DNA from: Cliona cf. orientalis
Taxonomy: Eukaryota; Porifera; Demospongiae; Clionaida; Clionaidae
Length of the DNA: 64,000 nt
Assembly: GCA_963930775.1 (NCBI GenBank)
Contig: OZ005695.1
Location: forward strand, 8,060,001-8,124,000
Direction of reading: 5' to 3'
This document shows positions 1-11,204 of this stretch, one piece after another. A program made the translations under genes and the position numbers. Under the pieces are notes generated by a model, which did no database searches, was not told the origin of the DNA, and saw only the letters and a program-made list of their open reading frames with translations. Numbering within the stretch: position 1 is the stretch's first letter; each line of letters opens with the position of its first letter.

Positions 1-300
1 GTGGTCAGTGAAATTATTCATGAAGGTATTGTTATCATCAATGCATGCTCTGACAATACTGAGTCACATGATGGCTATTGTTACATCTGCAGAATCTGAT
101 GCTCCACAAACTGAAGCTTTTCAAGAAGTTAGCTACATGTAAAGTAGCAACTGGCAAAAATTAATTTTAAACTTTTAATTTTAAAGCTTATGCAGGTTTG
201 ATAGCATAGCTAATTTTAATAATCCGAGGCTGTATTATGGCTATGTTGCACGAGTATGTTGTATTAGTCCCGTTCCTAGACGCGTGCAAGAATGTGACTT
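1..300 (+). other. Upstream flank of A1 with the end of a recurrent PPPSY-type exon
   Basis: The first ~25 bases match the 3' end of a short exon-like module that recurs at about 3,800, 7,750 and 31,000 and encodes a PPPSY motif in its complete copies. The rest is AT-rich spacer that is similar upstream of all four A-type copies (A1-A4). I see no complete gene here. Confidence 0.5.
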
Positions 301-371
301 GGGAATGAGACCGAGAATACACTGCCTGCGCATGCTCAAAGGATAATTGAATATGCAAAACCGGACTTTCC
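301..371 (+). promoter_or_regulatory. A1 promoter module with degraded kappaB site
   Basis: Contains GGGAATGAGAC (301-311) and TGCGCATGCTCAAA (327-340), both also found upstream of A2-A4 and B1/B2. The position that reads GGGACTTTCC in A2-A4 reads CGGACTTTCC here (362-371), one base off. The start codon follows at 417. Promoter function is inferred from conservation between copies. Confidence 0.45.
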
Positions 372-416
372 AAAATTCTGTCACTCCCACTGACTAATCA
401 ACTGACAATATAAGAC

Positions 417-2993
417 ATGGGACGGCCTGGATACGAGGCTAGGTTGCTGCAAATTTTAGCTCTTCTCCCTCTGACAAGAATAGCTCCAGTCAGCTGTCAA
501 CACGCCGACGACTACGAGCTGACACTACTAGCAGCCATTCAGAGCAATGAAAGTGGATTAGAGGTTCGCACTCTTTTCTAATTCTCTGGACATTATGGAT
601 TTAGTACAGCAAGCTAACGGCCTGATCATGACTTGCAATTGGAGCCTCAGATGGACTTATATTTTATTCCCAATCACAATCTGTCTTCAGAGTGTGGTGA
701 TCAATACTTTCGATGCCAAGAACTTTTGGTTTTCTGTGCACAAAATGATAGTGGAGAATTGAGTATCATCTTTGTACCACTGGAGAATGGTATGCTCCTT
801 TTAAGCTACTGGCATAATGCAGTGATGATGGAGAGAAGCATTTTTATTGTAAACAGTTCCAACTGTAGCCCCACCGTATTTTATAACATTGACGGCAAAG
901 TTTATACAGTTTGCATTAACTCATATCAACTTTATGTTGCTGTATATGAGGTACAGCTAAATTTGAGTGGCTCGGTGACCGAGTTAGAAGGTGCAGAATT
1001 TGTTGAACCGTTTGTAACAACTATCAATTTATCATCCTCACAGCCACTGTCAAACTTCATTATTGATGTAGATCACATGATCTTCTTTGCTGTTGGAAAT
1101 ATATATCATCACTGTTATGGATATTTTTGACAAGACAGAGACAAAGCATTATCCAGAATTACCCGAATGTTATCAAATTCACAAACTCATTTCTACTACT
1201 GGTTCTGGGAACCAAAATTTACTGGTAGCCTATTGCACGGACGGATACATTGCCTTTGATCCAGTGTTTGGAGACTGGACTGGCATACAACATTTCTCAA
1301 GTAATGGGGTACCATACCTATGTCCTAACAACAGCTACAGAGTTACCCATTTCATTAATGATAATGTTTTACAGTTTTCAGTAAAAGGTGCGTTAATAAA
1401 CATAATCAACAATGTAAACATCAACAGTGGTATCTGCTTTGAATCTCAAAACAGAACATATTTTGCCTACTCAGATCAACAACACTACAATGTCAATGTG
1501 TACGATTTCACCACACAAAAACACTACCCTGTATCTCCTTATGACTGCTCAGCTACACCACACAAAAACTGCCCCCAATTACTCTTCTTAGAAAATCAGT
1601 ATCTCGTTATCCGTGATGCAATCTGCAATCTTTATCTTGATATCATCATGAATTTCAGTTTGCTATTCAACACCTCTAGTGGTATTGCTGACATTCTTGC
1701 CATTCTCCATAGCAACGCTCATAGTACTTCAGAAAAAACATCTTCTCCAGGTACTACATCCACATTAATCAGTTTCATATCTCCAGATCACACTAATAGT
1801 GTTATTTTCATGCCACTTATTACTAGCACTGCAGATATTGGTCCTGGTATTAGCCAATCTGAGAGCCCTACTGCCATAATATTAGTCAGTTCTCTAGAGT
1901 ATACATATCCACCCATACCAAGAGTATATAAAAGGAGGGAGAGAGAGTATCCTACTTCCTATTGCTGTGTGCAAACACCCTTTGCCAAGTACAGAGGTCA
2001 AGTTACACTATCTTACACACAAACTCACCACAAACGTCTGGCATATAACCGCGCGCTTGTACTTGCACACATGATAGTGGTCTAGTGAGCAATGATAAGG
2101 ACTAAAATACTGTGGGTGGTCATGCACCTGTACTGGTTTGTGGTAACCTTTATGTAGTGCTGACCATATTGACCTCTGTACTTGGCAAAGGGTGTTTGCA
2201 CACAGCAATAGGAAGTAGGACACTCTCTCTCCCTCCTCTTATATACTCTTGCCCATACTTCATCACCTTTAAGCACTGCTTTTTCTACACCCATTTCCAC
2301 AGTAAACGTTGCTACTGTGACCACATACACAGATGCTCCTACATCGATTACTGTACACTACAAATCTGTGGGGATAATTTTGACAGCTGTTATTGGACTG
2401 ATTGTCATCATCATCATTTTAGTGACAGTTGCTGTTGGTTTTTCTATCCAGCACTGCCGGAGAAAAAAATGGTAGGTCTCATGTCATTGATTGAAAATGA
2501 GTTCCTGCAGGCATGCATGCTTTGAATTTTTATTAATTTGCAGGTGCAGGACTGCATCATTTTATAGAACTCCAAGTACGTTTCTTAGTGATTGTCTCAT
2601 ATTTAGAGTAACTTATTACGGGACCACCTGTTAGCTATATAATATAGATAGCAGCAGTAGCTAGGCTTTAGACCCTAGCTTTATAGCTATTGTCATATCG
2701 TGAATAATTAATATCACTGAATTTCAGGCTGCTTATCAGGCTATAATATTATATTAATGAATACACTAATTAAGGAAGACCAGACTTTTCATGCTTTTGA
2801 CTATACAGGATTGAGATTCTACACCAACCGGAGTCCTACTGTGTCACTACTCACTGCCAGCAGTGCTTAAGCAGAGGAGGACTCGGAGGACTCGGAGGAA
2901 GAGGGTGAAAGTCACAAGATGATGGGAACCCACTCATGGCACTCAAGGGAATCACGTTTTGACAAGGAATGGAGATGGACAACTACAGTGTGA
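417..2993 (+). pseudogene. A1: broken A-type surface receptor
   Basis: Copy of the A-type gene (compare intact A3). It starts with the same signal peptide (MGRPGYEARLLQ...). Readable exons are 417-2471, 2544-2575 and 2809-2993 with the usual GT..AG borders. It is disabled repeatedly: TAA in place of GAA at 579-581, a second TAA at 615-617, a 4-base insertion near 1,100 that shifts the frame, a 333-bp inverted-repeat element inside the stalk at 1919-2251, and TAA in place of CAA at 2868-2870 in the tail exon. The ectodomain is otherwise clearly homologous, with the GVPYLCPNNSYRVTHFIN and GICFESQNRTYFAYSD motifs. I infer loss of function, since these cannot all be assembly errors. Confidence 0.88.
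1919..2251. mobile_element. MITE-like element with ~80-bp terminal inverted repeats, inside A1
   Basis: The left arm starts CAAGAGTATATAAAAGG and the right end is its near-perfect complement (..TATATACTCTTG). The arms pair over about 80 bp (1919-~2000 and ~2169-2251). The 7-bp direct repeat CCCATAC flanks it at 1912-1918 and 2252-2258, while intact paralogs have a single uninterrupted CATAC there. No transposase is visible, so it is non-autonomous. Confidence 0.85.
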
Positions 2994-4612
2994 CTAATAT
3001 AATCAACATGCAGTGCCATCCATGGCAGTCATTGCATACAATCATTCCTATTGTGCATCATTATAATAATTATTGTTAACTTAGCCCACCTTGGCCAATG
3101 GGATCCACAGTATTTAGCATCAGCTTGGGGCCATCGATTGGGTTGCTATTAATACTGTAGATCCCTTGTCCTCGGTGTCTATTATTTTAAATTAGTGCTA
3201 TAAATCAAAATGTGCATATTATGATACGGTCGGGTATGATATTACATGGTTTCCATCAATTATTCACATGGAAACTACGTACACTATGAGAGTATACAAG
3301 GTTATCCTAACATTAACTAGTTTAATAAGTGATTGAAAACGTCACCCTCATGGGACTTTTTATTGAATGAGTTTGCATGCAGTGGCATTTCTGTGATTCA
3401 ATGTTCCACGGGAAGTTCCATACAGTAACTTGAATATATTATTATAGGCAAATGCTAACATTCATTTATTGTGTTTTAAATATTAGCTATTCTTATTTTG
3501 AATATATTTTTATAGCTAGATTTGCATTTAAACTTCCACCATGCAGTCATAATGTTCTCCTCCAACTAGACAGCTAGCCTCGGTGTAGCTAACACTGTGG
3601 ATGGACAAACTTGTGGGTAAGTAGCTATCAGCATACATGCATGATATTATACAAAAAGTGGTCGTACAACATAGCTACTATGATTCATCACTGCTTGTCA
3701 ACTTTGAGCTTTCTCAGGGAGCCAGTGCAAAGTCTAAATGCATGGTAAAAAAATTGTTTTCTACTGCCATTAATGTTCATATATATAGCTTTTCTACAGC
3801 ATTGTAGACTCAGATGATATCGTGGCACCACCACCATCGTGTTCATCAGTGCTCAGTGAAATTGAAGGTGTCAGTGGAAAAAAGGGATAAGTCATATTTT
3901 AGTAATAAGTATGGACATACATTGTTGCCTACAGGTATCTCTGTTTTGGAGCAATAAAACTTTTTAAAAACTGTTTTAGACACAGAGCATTGCACACACA
4001 GTATTCTAGTGTTGTAAGTAATAGGATTTTCAATCAGTTTTCGAATGTTTGGAAATGGTCGTCACTTTCATAAACGCACTGCGGGTAAAATTTACGCTAT
4101 TTGAAAAGTTTGCGTTCAAATAATTATTGCGGATCACCAAAAAAGATTGCGTGTGCGTGCTTAAAACATTGCGTGCGAATAGTAGATGAGTTGACCTTAG
4201 TAGCAGCATGCAAAACTCCATTTTATCAAAAACATGACTTATCCCCTTTTTCCACTGACCCCTTCAATTATTCATGAACGTATTATTATAATATTATGCA
4301 TGCTCTGATAATACTGAGTCACATGCATGATGGTTATTGTTGTTATACATCTACAGAATCTAATCAGTGCTCCACAGACTGAAGCTTTTGAAGTGACATA
4401 TAAAGTAGCAACTGGAAAAAGTTAATTATCAATTTTTTAATGCAGATTTGACGACCTAGCTGATTTTAATAATCCGAGATATTATTATTATGGCTATGTT
4501 GATATAATGTAGCATTAGTCCCGTTCCTAGACGCACGCAAGAATGTGACTTGGGAATGAGACCGAGAATACGCGGCCTGCGAATGCTCAAAGGATAATTG
4601 AATATGTAGAAC
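2994..4612. other. A1-A2 spacer with receptor relic and PPPSY exon
   Basis: No intact gene. At about 3,226-3,350 there is a relic of ectodomain coding sequence that matches A5 near 18,170-18,250 (TATTCACATGGAAACTAC ... GAGAGTATAC.AGGTTATCC). At about 3,800-3,870 an exon-like block reads IVDSDDIVAPPPS in one frame, preceded by TTTCTACAG. About 350 bp around 3,880-4,260, with inverted ends (AAAAAGGGATAAGTCAT / ATGACTTATCCCCTTTTT), has no counterpart in the A2-A3 spacer and looks like an insertion. Confidence 0.55.
3882..4254. mobile_element. Possible small inverted-repeat insertion
   Basis: The ends GGGATAAGTCAT (near 3,886) and ATGACTTATCCCC (near 4,235) are inverted copies, continued by TCAGTGGAAAAA / TTTTTCCACTGA just outside. 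The equivalent place in the A2-A3 spacer (near 7,800) lacks this DNA and continues straight into ATTATTCATGAACG. The exact borders are uncertain. Confidence 0.5.
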
Positions 4613-4622
4613 GGGACTTTCC
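4552..4622 (+). promoter_or_regulatory. A2 promoter module with exact kappaB site
   Basis: GGGAATGAGAC at 4552-4562, TGCGAATGCTCAAA at 4578-4591 (one change from the A1/A4/B form) and GGGACTTTCC at 4613-4622, 66 bp before the ATG at 4688. The 10-mer equals the classical immunoglobulin-kappa NF-kappaB site. Function is inferred. Confidence 0.5.
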
Positions 4623-4687
4623 AAAATTCTGTTTACTCAGTCTCCCACTGACTAATCAACTGACAATTATTGGAGGGTGGTTACGAC

Positions 4688-6940
4688 ATGGGACGGCCTG
4701 GATACGAGGCTAGACTACTGCAACTTTTAACTCTTCTCCCTCTGATAAGAATAGCTCCAGTCTTCTGTCAACACGCGGAAGACTACGAGCTCACACTACT
4801 AGCAGCCATTCGGAGCAATGAAAGTGGATTAGAGGTTCGCACTCTTTTCTAATTCTCTGGACATTATCCGGGATTTAGTAGAGCAAGCGATCATGACTTG
4901 CAATTGGATCCTCAGATTGCTTTATATTTTGTCCCCAATCACAGTCTGTCTTCAGAGTGTGGTGATCAATACTTTCGATGCCAAAAACTTTTGGTTGTCT
5001 GTGCACAAAATGATAGTGGAGAATTGAGTATCATCTTTGTACCACTGGAGAATGGTGTACTCCTTTTAAGTTATTGGTATAATTCAATGATGATAGAGAG
5101 AAGCATTTTTATTGTAAATAGCTCCAACTGTAGCCCCACTGTGTTCTACAACATTGATGGCAAAGTTTACACAGTTTGCATTAACTCGTATCATCTTTGT
5201 GTTGCTGTATATGAGGTACAGCTAAATTTGAGTGGCTCAGTGACCAAGTTAGAAGGTGCAGAATTTGTTGAACCGTTGGTAACAAGTATCAATTTGTCAT
5301 CCTCACAGCCACTGTCAAACTTCGTTAATGTAGATCACATGATCTTCTTTGCTGTTGGAAATATCATCATTGTTATGGATATTTTTGACAAGACAGAGAC
5401 AAAGCATTATCCAGAATTACCCGAATGTTATCAAATTCATAAACTCTTTTCTACTACTGGTTCTGGGAACCAAAAGTTACTGGTAGCCAATTGCACGGAC
5501 GGATACATTGCCTTTGATCCAGTGTTTGGAGACTGGACTGGCATACAACATTTCTCAAGTAATGGGGTACCATACCTATGTCCTAACAACAGCTATAGAG
5601 TTACCCATTTCATTAATGATACTGTACGCTTTTCAGTAAGAGGTGTGTTAATAAGCACAATCAACAATGTAAATATCAGCAGTGGTATCTGCTTTGAATC
5701 TCAAAACAGAACATATTTTGCCTACTCAGATCAACAACACTACAATATCAATGTGTATGATTTCACCACACAAAATCACTACCCTGTATCTCCTTATGAC
5801 TGCTCAGCTACACCACACAAGGACTGCCCCCAATTACTCTTCTTAGAAAATCAGTATCTTGTTATCCGTGATGCCATCTGCAATCGTATTCTTGATACTA
5901 CCATGAATTTCAGTTTGCTAATCAACACCTCTAGTGGTGTTGCTGACATTCTTGCCATTCTCCATAGCAACGCTCGTACTTCAGAAAAAACAACATCTCC
6001 AGGTATTACATCCACATTAATCAGTTTCAGATCTCCAGATCACACAATTATAGTGTTATTTTCATGCCACTTATTACTAGTAGTACTGCAGACGTTGGTC
6101 CTGGTATTAGCCACTCTGAGAGCCCTACTGTCATAACATTAGTCAGTTCTCTAGAGTACATATCCACCCATACTTTAGCACCTTTAAGCACTGCTTTTGC
6201 TACACCCATTTCCACAGTAAACAATGCTACTGTGACCACATACACAGATGCTCCTACATCGATTACTGTCCGTAATAACTCTGTGGGGATAATTTTGCCA
6301 GCTGTCATTGGACTGATTGTCATCATCATCATTTTAGTGACAGTTGCTGTTGGTTTTTCTATCCGGCGCTGCCGGAGAAAAAAATGGTAGGTCTCATGAT
6401 TAAAAATGAGCTCCTGCAGGCATGTTTTGAATTCTTATTAATTTGCAGGTGCAACACTGCATCATTTCATAGAACTCCAAGTACGTTTAATAGTGATTAT
6501 CTCAGTGTTTAGAGTATTATAATAGTATCACGGGACCACCTGTTAGCTATAGATAGAGCAGCAATAGCTAGGCTTTAGACCTTATAGCTATAGGTTTATA
6601 GCTATAGCCATATATTGTGGTAGGAGTAAATCATTAATATCACGTACTGAATATCAGGCTGCTCATCAGGCTATAATTATTATATTAGTATATTATACTG
6701 CATACACTAATTAATGCAAATCAGACCTTCATAACTTTTCATGCTTTTGACTGTTATACAGGATCGATATTCTATACTAACCGGAGTCCTACAATGTCAC
6801 TACTCACTGCCAGCATTGCTCAAGCAGAGGAGGACTCGGAGGAGGAAGAGGGTGAAAGTCACAAGATGATGGGAACCCACTCATGGCACTCAAGGGAATC
6901 ACATTTTGACAAGGAATGGAGATGGACAACTACAGTGTGA
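4688..6940 (+). pseudogene. A2: A-type surface receptor with one stop and one frameshift
   Basis: Exons 4688-6386, 6449-6480 and 6762-6940 match A3 exon for exon, and the joined tail reads cleanly to TGA at 6938-6940. Two lesions break it: TAA at 4850-4852 where A3 has GAA (about residue 55), the same codon that is broken in A1, and two extra bases near 6,041-6,053 in the stalk (CACACAATTATAG against CACACTAATAG). The ectodomain between them is open. The TM (VGIILPAVIGLIVIIIILV) and the tail with YTN and the terminal TTTV are preserved. It is recently inactivated or an allele; two sequencing errors are possible but the shared stop argues against that. Confidence 0.82.
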
Positions 6941-8091
6941 CTAATATAATCAACATGCAGTGCCATCCATGGCAGTCATCGCATACAATCATTCCTATTG
7001 TGCATCATTATAATAATTATTGTTAACTTAGCCCACCTTGGCCAATGGGATCCACAGTATTTAGCATCAGCTTGGGACCATCGATTGGGATGCTATTAAT
7101 ACTGTAGATCCCTTGTCCTCGGTGTCTAACTATTATTTAATTAGTGTTATTAATCAAAAATTAATGTGCATAATTATGATACGGTCGGGTATGATATTAG
7201 TACATGGTTTCCATCAATTATTCACATGGAAACTACGTACACTATGAGAGTATACAAGGTTATCCTAACATTAACTAGTTCAGGGATTGAAAACGTCACC
7301 CTTATGGGACTTTTTATTGAATGAGTTTGCATGCAGTGGCATTTCTGTGATTCAGTATTCCACGGGAAATTCCATTCTTGAATATTATAGGCAAATGCTG
7401 ATATTCATTTGTTGTGTTTTTGAAGTCTTAAATATTAGCTATTCTTATTTTGAACATATTTTTATAGCTAGATATGCATTTAAATTACCACCATGTAGTT
7501 ATAATCTTCTCCTCCAACTAGACAGTGTGGCTAACACTGTGGATGGACAAATGGGTAAGTAGCTAGCTACCAGCATACATGCATGCATGATATTATACAA
7601 AAAGTGGTCATATAACATACTATGATTCATCACTGCTTGTCAACTTTGAGCTTTCTCAGGGAGCCAGTGCAAGGTCTAAATGCATGCCAGGGTAAAAAAA
7701 ATTGTTTTCTACTGCCATTAATGTTCATATAGCTTTTCTACAGCATTGTAGACTCAGATGATATCGTGGCACCACCACCATCGTATTCATCAGTGGTCAG
7801 TGAAATTATTCATGAACGTATTATTATAATATTATGCATGCTCTGATAATACTGAGTCACATGCATGATGGTTATTGTTGTTATACATCCACAGAATCTA
7901 ATCAGTGCTCCACAGACTGAAGCGTTTGAAGTGACATATAAAGTAGCAACTGGAAAAAGTTAATTATCAACTTTTTAATGCAGATTTGACGACCTAGTTG
8001 ATTTTAATAATCCGAGATATTATTATTATGGCTATGTTGCACTTATATGTAGCATTAGTCCCGTTCCTAGACGCACGCAAGAATGTGACTT
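6941..8091. other. A2-A3 spacer with receptor relic and PPPSY exon
   Basis: Near copy of the A1-A2 spacer. A relic of receptor ectodomain lies at about 7,178-7,310. A short open stretch at 7,287-7,562 ends in GGGTAAGT, a plausible splice donor, and the PPPSY exon-like module follows at about 7,745-7,815 after TTTCTACAG. No intact gene is evident. Confidence 0.5.
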
Positions 8092-8158
8092 GGGAATGAG
8101 ACCGAGAATACGCGGCCTGCGAATGCTCAAAGGATAATTGAATAGAACGGGACTTTCC
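8092..8158 (+). promoter_or_regulatory. A3 promoter module with exact kappaB site
   Basis: GGGAATGAGAC at 8092-8102, TGCGAATGCTCAAA at 8118-8131 and GGGACTTTCC at 8149-8158, 73 bp before the A3 start codon. No clear TATA box. Spacing of the three motifs is almost the same in A1, A2 and A4. Confidence 0.5.
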
Positions 8159-8230
8159 AAAATTCTGTTTACTCAGTCTCCCACCGTCTGACTATTAATC
8201 AACTGACAATTATTGGAGGGTGGTTACGAC

Positions 8231-10565
8231 ATGGGACGGCCTGGATACGAGGCTAGACTACTGCAACTTTTAACTCTTCTCCCTCTGATCATGATAAGAA
8301 TAGCTCCAGTCTTCTGTCAACACGCGGAAGACTGTGAGCTCACACTACTAGCAGCCATTCGGAGCAATGAAAGTGGATTAGAGGTTCGCACTCTTTTTGA
8401 ATTCTCTGGACATTATCCTGGATTTAGTAGAGCAAGCGATCATGACTTGCAATTGGATCCTCAGATTGCTTTATATTTTGTCCCCAATCACAGTCTGTCT
8501 TCAGAGTGTGGTGATCAATACTTTCGATGCCAAAAACTTTTGGTTGTCTGTGCACAAAACGATAGTGGAGAATTGAGTATCATCTTTGTACCACTGGAGA
8601 ATGGTGTACTCCTTTTAAGTTATTGGTACAATTCAACGATGATAGAGAGAAGCATTTTTATTGTAAATAGCTCCAACTGTAGCCCCACTGTGTTCTACAA
8701 CATTGATGGCAAAGTTTATACAGTTTGCATTAACTCGTATCATCTTTGTGTTGCTGTATATGAGGTACAGCTAAATTTGAGTGGCTCAGTGACCAAGTTA
8801 GAAGGTGCAGAATTTGTTGAACCGTTGATAACAAGTATCAATTTGTCATCCTCACAGCCACTGTCAAACTTCATTAATGTAGATCACATGATCTTCTTTG
8901 CTGTTGGAAATATCATCATTGTTATGGATATTTTTGACAAGACAGAGACAAAGCATTATCCAGAATTACCCGAATGTTATCAAATTCACAAACTCTTTTC
9001 TACTACTGGTTCTGGGAACCAAAAGCTACTGGTAGCCAATTGCACGGACGGATACATTACCTTTGATCCAGTGTTGGGAGACTGGACTGGCATACAACAT
9101 TTCTCAAGTGATGGGGTACCATACATATGTCCTAACAACAGCTATAGAGTTACCCATTTCATTAATGATACTGTACGCTTTTCAGTAAGAGGTGTGTTAA
9201 TAAGCACAATCAACAATGTAAACATCAGCAGTGGTATCTGCTTTGAATCTCAAAACAGAACATATTTTGCCTACTCAGATCAACAACACTACAATATCAA
9301 TGTGTATGATTTCACCACACAAAATCACTACCCTGTATCTCCTTATGACTGCTCAGCTACACCACACAAAAACTGCCCCCAATTACTCTTCTTAGAAAAT
9401 CAGTATCTTGTTATCCGTGATGCCATCTGCAATCGTATTCTTGATGCCACCATGAATTTCAGTTTGCTAATCAACATCTCTAGTGGTATTGCTGACATTC
9501 TTGCCATTCTCCATAGCAACACTCATAGTACTTCAGCAAAAACATCTTCTCCAGGTACTACATCCACATTAATCAGTTTCAGATCTCCAGATCACACTAA
9601 TAGTGTTATTTTCACGCCACTTATTACTAGCAGTGCAGACGTTGATCCTGGTATTAGCCAATCTGAGAGCCCTACTGCCATAACATTAGTCAGTTCTCTA
9701 GAGTACATATCCACGCATACTTCATCACCTTTAAGTACCGCTTTTGCTACACCCATTTCCACATTAAACAATGCTACTGTGACCACATACACAGATGCTC
9801 CTACATCAATTATTGTACATAATAACTCATCACCTTTAAGCACTGCTTTTGCTACACCCATTTCCACAGTAAACAATGCTACTGTGACCACATACACAGA
9901 TGTCCCTACATCGATTACTGTCCGTAATAACTCTGTGGGGATAATTTTGACAGCTGTCATTGGACTGATTGTCATCATCATCATTTTAGTGACAGTTGCT
10001 ATTGGTTTTTCTATCCGGCGCTGCCGGAGAAAGAAGCGGTAGGTCTCGTGATTAAAAATGAGCTCCTGCATGCTTTGAATTTTTATTCTTTTGCAGGTGC
10101 AGTGCTGCATCATTTTATAGAACTCCAAGTACGTTCCTTAGTGATTATCTCAGTGTATATATCATATTACTTTTAATATTACGGGACCACTTATTAGCTA
10201 TAGACGGAGCCGCAATACGTAGCTAGGCTTAAGACCCTAGCTTTATATAAGAGTAAAATTAATTGAATACCAGGCTGCTCATCAAGCTATAGTAATTATA
10301 ACACTACATACACTAATTAAGGCAGACCAGACCTTTCATAACTTTTCATGTTTTTGACTATACAGGATTAAGATACTATACTAACCGGAGTCCTCCTGTG
10401 TCACTACTCACTGGCGCTGGCAGTGCTCGAGCAGAGGAGGAGGAGGAGGAGGAGGAGGAGGAGGAAGAGGGTGAAAGTTACGAGATGATGGCCTCGGAAA
10501 CCCACTTATGGCACTCAAGGGAATCACATTTTGATAAGGGATGGAGATGGACAACTACAGTATGA
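8231..10565 (+). CDS. A3: intact A-type single-pass surface receptor (679 aa)
   Basis: Exons 8231-10038, 10097-10128 and 10366-10565 join in frame to 679 residues. I start at the ATG at 8231 because the frame upstream offers only TTG. Residues 1-30 are a signal peptide (hydrophobic core LLQLLTLLPLIMI). The ectodomain has the Cys pair C93/C100 (CGDQYFRC), FVPLENG at 119-125, many N-x-S/T sites, then a Ser/Thr-rich stalk in which a 105-bp unit is present twice (9722-9826, 9827-9931). The TM is about residues 569-595, followed by RRCRRKKR. The tail has YYTNRSP (YxN, Grb2-type), a run of Glu, ESYEMM (YxxM, PI3K-type) and ends in TTTV (PDZ class I type). This is the only unbroken copy among A1-A4. 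Ligand and function are unknown; signalling is inferred from the tail. Confidence 0.88.
9722..9931 (+). repeat. Tandem 105-bp stalk repeat in A3
   Basis: Two in-frame copies of a 35-codon unit (SSPLSTAFATPIST..NNA) lie between the propeller-like region and the TM. A2 and A4 have one copy, so stalk length varies between paralogs. The composition is Ser/Thr/Pro-rich and suits an O-glycosylated spacer. Confidence 0.85.
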
Positions 10566-11093
10566 CTAATAAATATAATCAACATGCAGTGCCATCCAGT
10601 CATCTCTTGTGCATCATTAAAGTTTTAGTTCACCATAATATCGGTCATAAAATTTAAAAATATCATGCACAGATATTGTGCTTTCACATTTCCACTACCA
10701 TAATAGATCTCCAGTTGTTTATGACAAGTTTTTTTCATACTCTACTGAATACAATAATATGAAGCATGACATACCTAACCGATGAGGTATGCCATAATAA
10801 TTAATGATGCCTGTGTACCACAAAGCTATAGTATAGAGCAGTTATGTATACTAGTCAGCCAGCACCAGTATTACATATACCTGGATTTAATAAGAGCTCA
10901 GTGTGCATGCCCTAACAACTTGAGCATGCATGTATACGATCATGAGATACCACCATGTAGCTAATAATATATATGGAGCCTACTGTATGCTCAGCATCGG
11001 ATCGGAGCCTGGGAACGAGACTGGTAGCGCATCGATATCCATGTTGCGTGCCAAATTGCGCATGCTCAAACTTCAACTGAGACGGTATTTCCC
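10566..11093 (+). promoter_or_regulatory. B1 upstream region with shared promoter motifs
   Basis: About 640 bp lie between A3 and B1, nearly identical to the A4-B2 spacer. GGGAACGAGAC at 11011-11021 and TGCGCATGCTCAAA at 11057-11070 are the same two motifs seen before the A genes. GGTATTTCCC at 11084-11093 is a weak kappaB-like site. Start codon at 11205. No other gene seen. Confidence 0.45.
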
Positions 11094-11204
11094 AGGTACC
11101 TTCCCTTACCATCTGTCGATATTCCACGTATGCATGCCATGTGGTGATGTGGACCGTACCACTCGGTCACCCTCCGCATGTATGCAGTTTGCTCGTGCAC
11201 AGAG

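Noticed and set aside
2008-2330. Overlapping minus-strand frames within the A1 element
   Set aside because: They arise from the two inverted arms of the MITE and repeat the same reading in both.
4613-4622. Viral promoter origin of the GGGACTTTCC site
   Set aside because: The motif is a general kappaB site; nothing around it resembles a viral LTR, and it sits at matching positions in paralogous host genes.
4670-4688. A2 and A3 coding starts 18 bases upstream (MEGGYD..)
   Set aside because: The codon there is TTG. The first ATG (4688, 8231) gives a better signal peptide and lines up with the starts of A1 and A4.
7287-7562. 91-residue open frame as a separate gene
   Set aside because: It covers a receptor relic and AT-rich spacer; the homologous spacer after A1 does not keep the frame open.
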